This document shows positions 62,312 through 64,000 of a stretch of 64,000 bases of DNA, piece after piece. The notes under the pieces are model-generated. The model was not told where the DNA came from. It worked only from the letters and a program-made list of their open reading frames with translations, and searched no databases. Within the stretch, counting starts at the first letter, position 1; each line of letters opens with the position of its first letter. This stretch comes from CAVTSA01 sp963790575 (GTDB lineage: Bacteria; Chloroflexota; Dormibacteria; Dormibacterales; Dormibacteraceae), in the NCBI GenBank assembly GCA_963790575.1, contig CAWBPD010000001.1, positions 316,591 to 380,590 on the forward strand. Direction: 5' to 3'. The position numbers were made by a program, and so were the translations under genes.

Positions 62312-62519
62312 ACGCCGGCGGAGGCGTCGAAGACGACCGGCGTCACGCCTCGCCGGACGCGCGTATGTCAGCCAGGCGCTCTCAAATTTCGGCTCCATCG
62401 AACTACTTTTGAATTTGGCAGCAGCGACTGGGTACGAATCGGTGGTTCTTTGCAGCGCCTGGTAGCAAGGGTCCCAGAACAGTCGAAAGTGCTCGAAGGC
62501 ATGGGCGTAAAACGGTCAA

Positions 62520-62795
62520 TCAAGTCAGCGGAGGGAGCTGGTCGAGCCGGCGAGGGTTGAGGATGGCGATGACGTGGAGGTCGGCGCCGGAGCGCAGCTC
62601 GTACAGGACGCCAAGCGGCGGTATGGGCAGATACATGACTCCGGGTCTGTCGGTTGCTCGACCCGGTGACCATCCGAGAGCGGCAAACCGTTCGACGTAC
62701 TCCACCACGCGGCGAGCATCGGGTTGGGACCACGCGGCAGCAGCTTCGAGGTCGGGGAGCGCGTCTTCCCAGTCGACCCGTAGAGGGCCGAGCAC
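62520..62795 (-). CDS. RelE/ParE-like toxin (copy 1)
   Basis: A 91-residue RelE-like protein: VDWEDALPDLEAAAAWSQPDARRVVEYVERFAALG, then PGVMYLPIPPLGVLYELRSGADLHVIAILNPRRL, the beta-sheet with the ILNPRR end seen in ParE/RelE toxins. The likely antitoxin gene lies 6 nt upstream in the same direction. A diverged copy is at 63590. Confidence 0.75.
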   Translation of the reverse strand: MLGPLRVDWEDALPDLEAAAAWSQPDARRVVEYVERFAALGWSPGRATDRPGVMYLPIPPLGVLYELRSGADLHVIAILNPRRLDQLPPLT

Positions 62796-62801
62796 GCCAG
62801 G

Positions 62802-62996
62802 TCAGTCGTATTCGGGCAGCGGCGGGAGACCTACGATCTTCCTCGCCTCGTTGTGTGACGTGTGCGCGAAGTCGCCACTTCGTTTGCGGTCTTCCCACCG
62901 CGCGATGCGTGCCTGCACGCCGGGATCCGCCATCACGCGGGCGATCTCCTGATCGAGTTCCTCCGGTCGGTTTGCGCCAGCGCGGTTCGTGGCCAC
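62802..62996 (-). CDS. Antitoxin-like partner (copy 1)
   Basis: A 64-residue ORF from GTG 62996 (an ATG at 63026 is an alternative). It contains ELDQEIARVMADPGVQARIARWEDRKRSG and ends HNEARKIVGLPPLPEYD, the acidic tail that probably wraps the toxin. The same tail is found in copy 2. No DNA-binding motif is obvious. Confidence 0.65.
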   Translation of the reverse strand: MATNRAGANRPEELDQEIARVMADPGVQARIARWEDRKRSGDFAHTSHNEARKIVGLPPLPEYD

Positions 62997-63067
62997 GGTG
63001 CAATCGATGATACCGGGCACCGGCATCGCGACCTTACGGCCCCCCAGGAATGGGGCGAGGGGGTGCA

Positions 63068-63096
63068 GGGGGAACCGCCCCGGCTTCGGTTCCCGC
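63068..63096. repeat. Dispersed hairpin repeat, copy 2
   Basis: GGGGGAACCG (63068-63077) pairs with CGGTTCCCGC (63087-63096) with one mismatch. It shares the preceding GAATGGGGCGA block and spacing with 31770-31818. Confidence 0.6.
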
Positions 63097-63390
63097 GCCC
63101 ATATCTGTTGGCGACTGAATCTCCTCGAGGGGGAGAACGTCGATGACCCGGGTGGGCCGCTTGGGCACGGAAGCCTCGGCGGGCTTCTTGAGCTCGCCCT
63201 CGCGGTCAAGCCAGCGGAGTCACCAGTTGACCGACTCCACGAAGGAGGCGATCGAGTGGCGGGAGAGCGGCCCGCGCTTGCCCCCCGTGCTCGAGGAGAT
63301 GGGTCGAGAAACGGTCGAGCACCCGTGAGTTGAGCTGGCTGGGCTCGCGCAGGCTTTGCTGCGTCGCCCAGGGCCTCAAATCGAAGCGAA

Positions 63391-63447
63391 TGGTGGGCGG
63401 TGCGGGGATCGAACCTGCGACCTCCTGGGTGTAAGCCAGGCGCTCTC
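63391..63447 (-). pseudogene. tRNA-Val(UAC) 3' remnant (copy 2)
   Basis: The minus strand gives GAGAGCGCCTGG, anticodon loop CTTACAC (anticodon TAC) closed by CCTGG/CCAGG, T-arm GGTTCGATCC and acceptor ACCGCCC with ACCA. The 5' acceptor and D-arm are replaced by unrelated AAATTT sequence, and one T-stem pair is mismatched. Same arrangement as at 62256. Confidence 0.7.
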
Positions 63448-63589
63448 AAATTTCGATCAAGTCGAACTAATTCGGAGTTCAGCAGCAGCGACTGGCTGTG
63501 ATTCGGTGGTCCCGTGCAGCGCCTGGTAGTAACTGTCCCAGAACAGTCGAAGGTGCTCGAATTTTCGGGCAATGGAAGGACAATCAGGT

Positions 63590-63856
63590 TCAGCGAGGAA
63601 GTTCGCGCAGCCGGCGGGGATCAACCACCCGGATCACGTGGAGGTACCGCTGGTGAACCTCGTAGAGGACGCCCAGGGGCGGGACGGCGAGATACCTCAC
63701 GCCGGGCTCGCCCGTTGGCCGCCCTGGCGACCACCCGAGCGCCGCAAAGCGCTCAACCTGGTCGACGACCCGGCGAGCTTCCGCAGGAGACCACTCAGCC
63801 GCGGCGGCGAGTTGGGAAAGCGCATCCTCCCAATCGACCCTGAACGGGCCGGGCAC
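63590..63856 (-). CDS. RelE/ParE-like toxin (copy 2)
   Basis: An 88-residue paralogue of the toxin at 62520 (VDWEDALSQLAAAAEW, RFAALGWSPGRPTGEPGVRY, LGVLYEV, IRVVDPRRLREL). About two thirds of the residues match by eye. GTG 63856 is the likely start, 3 nt after the antitoxin stop. Confidence 0.75.
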   Translation of the reverse strand: MPGPFRVDWEDALSQLAAAAEWSPAEARRVVDQVERFAALGWSPGRPTGEPGVRYLAVPPLGVLYEVHQRYLHVIRVVDPRRLRELPR

Positions 63857-63859
63857 GTG

Positions 63860-64000
63860 CTAGTCGTATTCCGGCAGTGGCGGGAGGCCCACGATCTTCC
63901 GAGCTTCGTTGTGCGACGTGCGGGCGAAGTCGCCGCGTCGCTTGCGGTCTTTCCATCGAGAGATGCTCGCCTGCACGTCGGGGTCCGCCATCACGCGGGC
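63860..64000 (-). CDS. Antitoxin-like partner (copy 2), cut by window end
   Basis: Partial: the visible C-terminus reads ADPDVQASISRWKDRKRRGD and then HNEARKIVGLPPLPEYD, matching the end of the copy-1 partner. The start lies beyond the window. Confidence 0.65.
   Translation of the reverse strand, partial: ARVMADPDVQASISRWKDRKRRGDFARTSHNEARKIVGLPPLPEYD

Noticed and set aside
62186..62398. N-terminal extension of the MetE-like frame
   Set aside because: It runs through the tRNA-Val remnant; the family begins at MLFPTSLVGSYP.
1..64000. CRISPR array or cas genes
   Set aside because: No series of regularly spaced short repeats and no cas signature were seen; the only short repeats are the 24-bp repeat and the IS21 terminal repeats.

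Overview
A GC-rich chromosomal window, probably from a soil or sediment bacterium of the Chloroflexota / Dormibacterota / Actinomycetota side of the tree. That placement is an impression from codon bias, the Brevibacterium-type ring-cleavage enzyme, the short 6-phosphogluconate dehydrogenase and the many VapBC pairs; it was not computed. Four tRNA genes were found: two identical tRNA-Thr(UGU), one tRNA-Val(CAC) and one tRNA-Phe(GAA). No rRNA and no CRISPR array were seen.

Layout. (1) 58-6747 is a plus-strand catabolic operon resembling the homoprotocatechuate (3,4-dihydroxyphenylacetate) meta-cleavage pathway: SDR, DapA-like aldolase, FAH-fold isomerase/decarboxylase, HpaE-type aldehyde dehydrogenase, HpaD-type extradiol dioxygenase, and a thiamine-diphosphate enzyme broken by a frameshift. 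(2) About 6806-8724 is a minus-strand group II intron with its reverse transcriptase. (3) 8723-18386 and 18387-28050 are two tandem copies of one 9664-bp unit. Each carries an aldo/keto reductase, a DUF1445 protein, the pgi-gnd-zwf-nitroreductase operon, an M20 carbamoylase-like hydrolase, a VOC protein, a DUF4242 protein, tRNA-Thr and a pterin dehydratase. (4) From tRNA-Val at 28085 the window becomes accessory: toxin-antitoxin pairs, a startless tyrosine recombinase, a frameshifted DUF262/DUF1524 restriction protein, and a tightly overlapped six-gene operon (33980-45907). (5) 46016-51353 holds degraded TA and ISAzo13 remnants, a DUF4160/DUF2442 pair and an intact IS21 element with a passenger gene. 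(6) 51376-62185 mixes TA genes with ordinary metabolic genes, several of them broken. (7) 62256-64000 is a diverged tandem repeat of tRNA-Val 3' remnant plus RelE-like TA module.

The most interesting object is the 33980-45907 operon. It encodes an SNF2-type helicase with a DUF3883 nuclease-like tail, a DUF1156 DNA methyltransferase, an SMC/RecF-like ATPase, a PIN-like nuclease, an Rnl2-type RNA ligase, and a DUF499 ATPase with an N-terminal HEPN domain carrying Rx4H. Helicase, DUF1156 and DUF499 proteins are known to associate with anti-phage loci. Having candidate RNA-cutting domains (HEPN, PIN) and an RNA-sealing enzyme in the same operon suggests a cut-and-repair or cut-and-rescue logic, which I have not seen described for this family.
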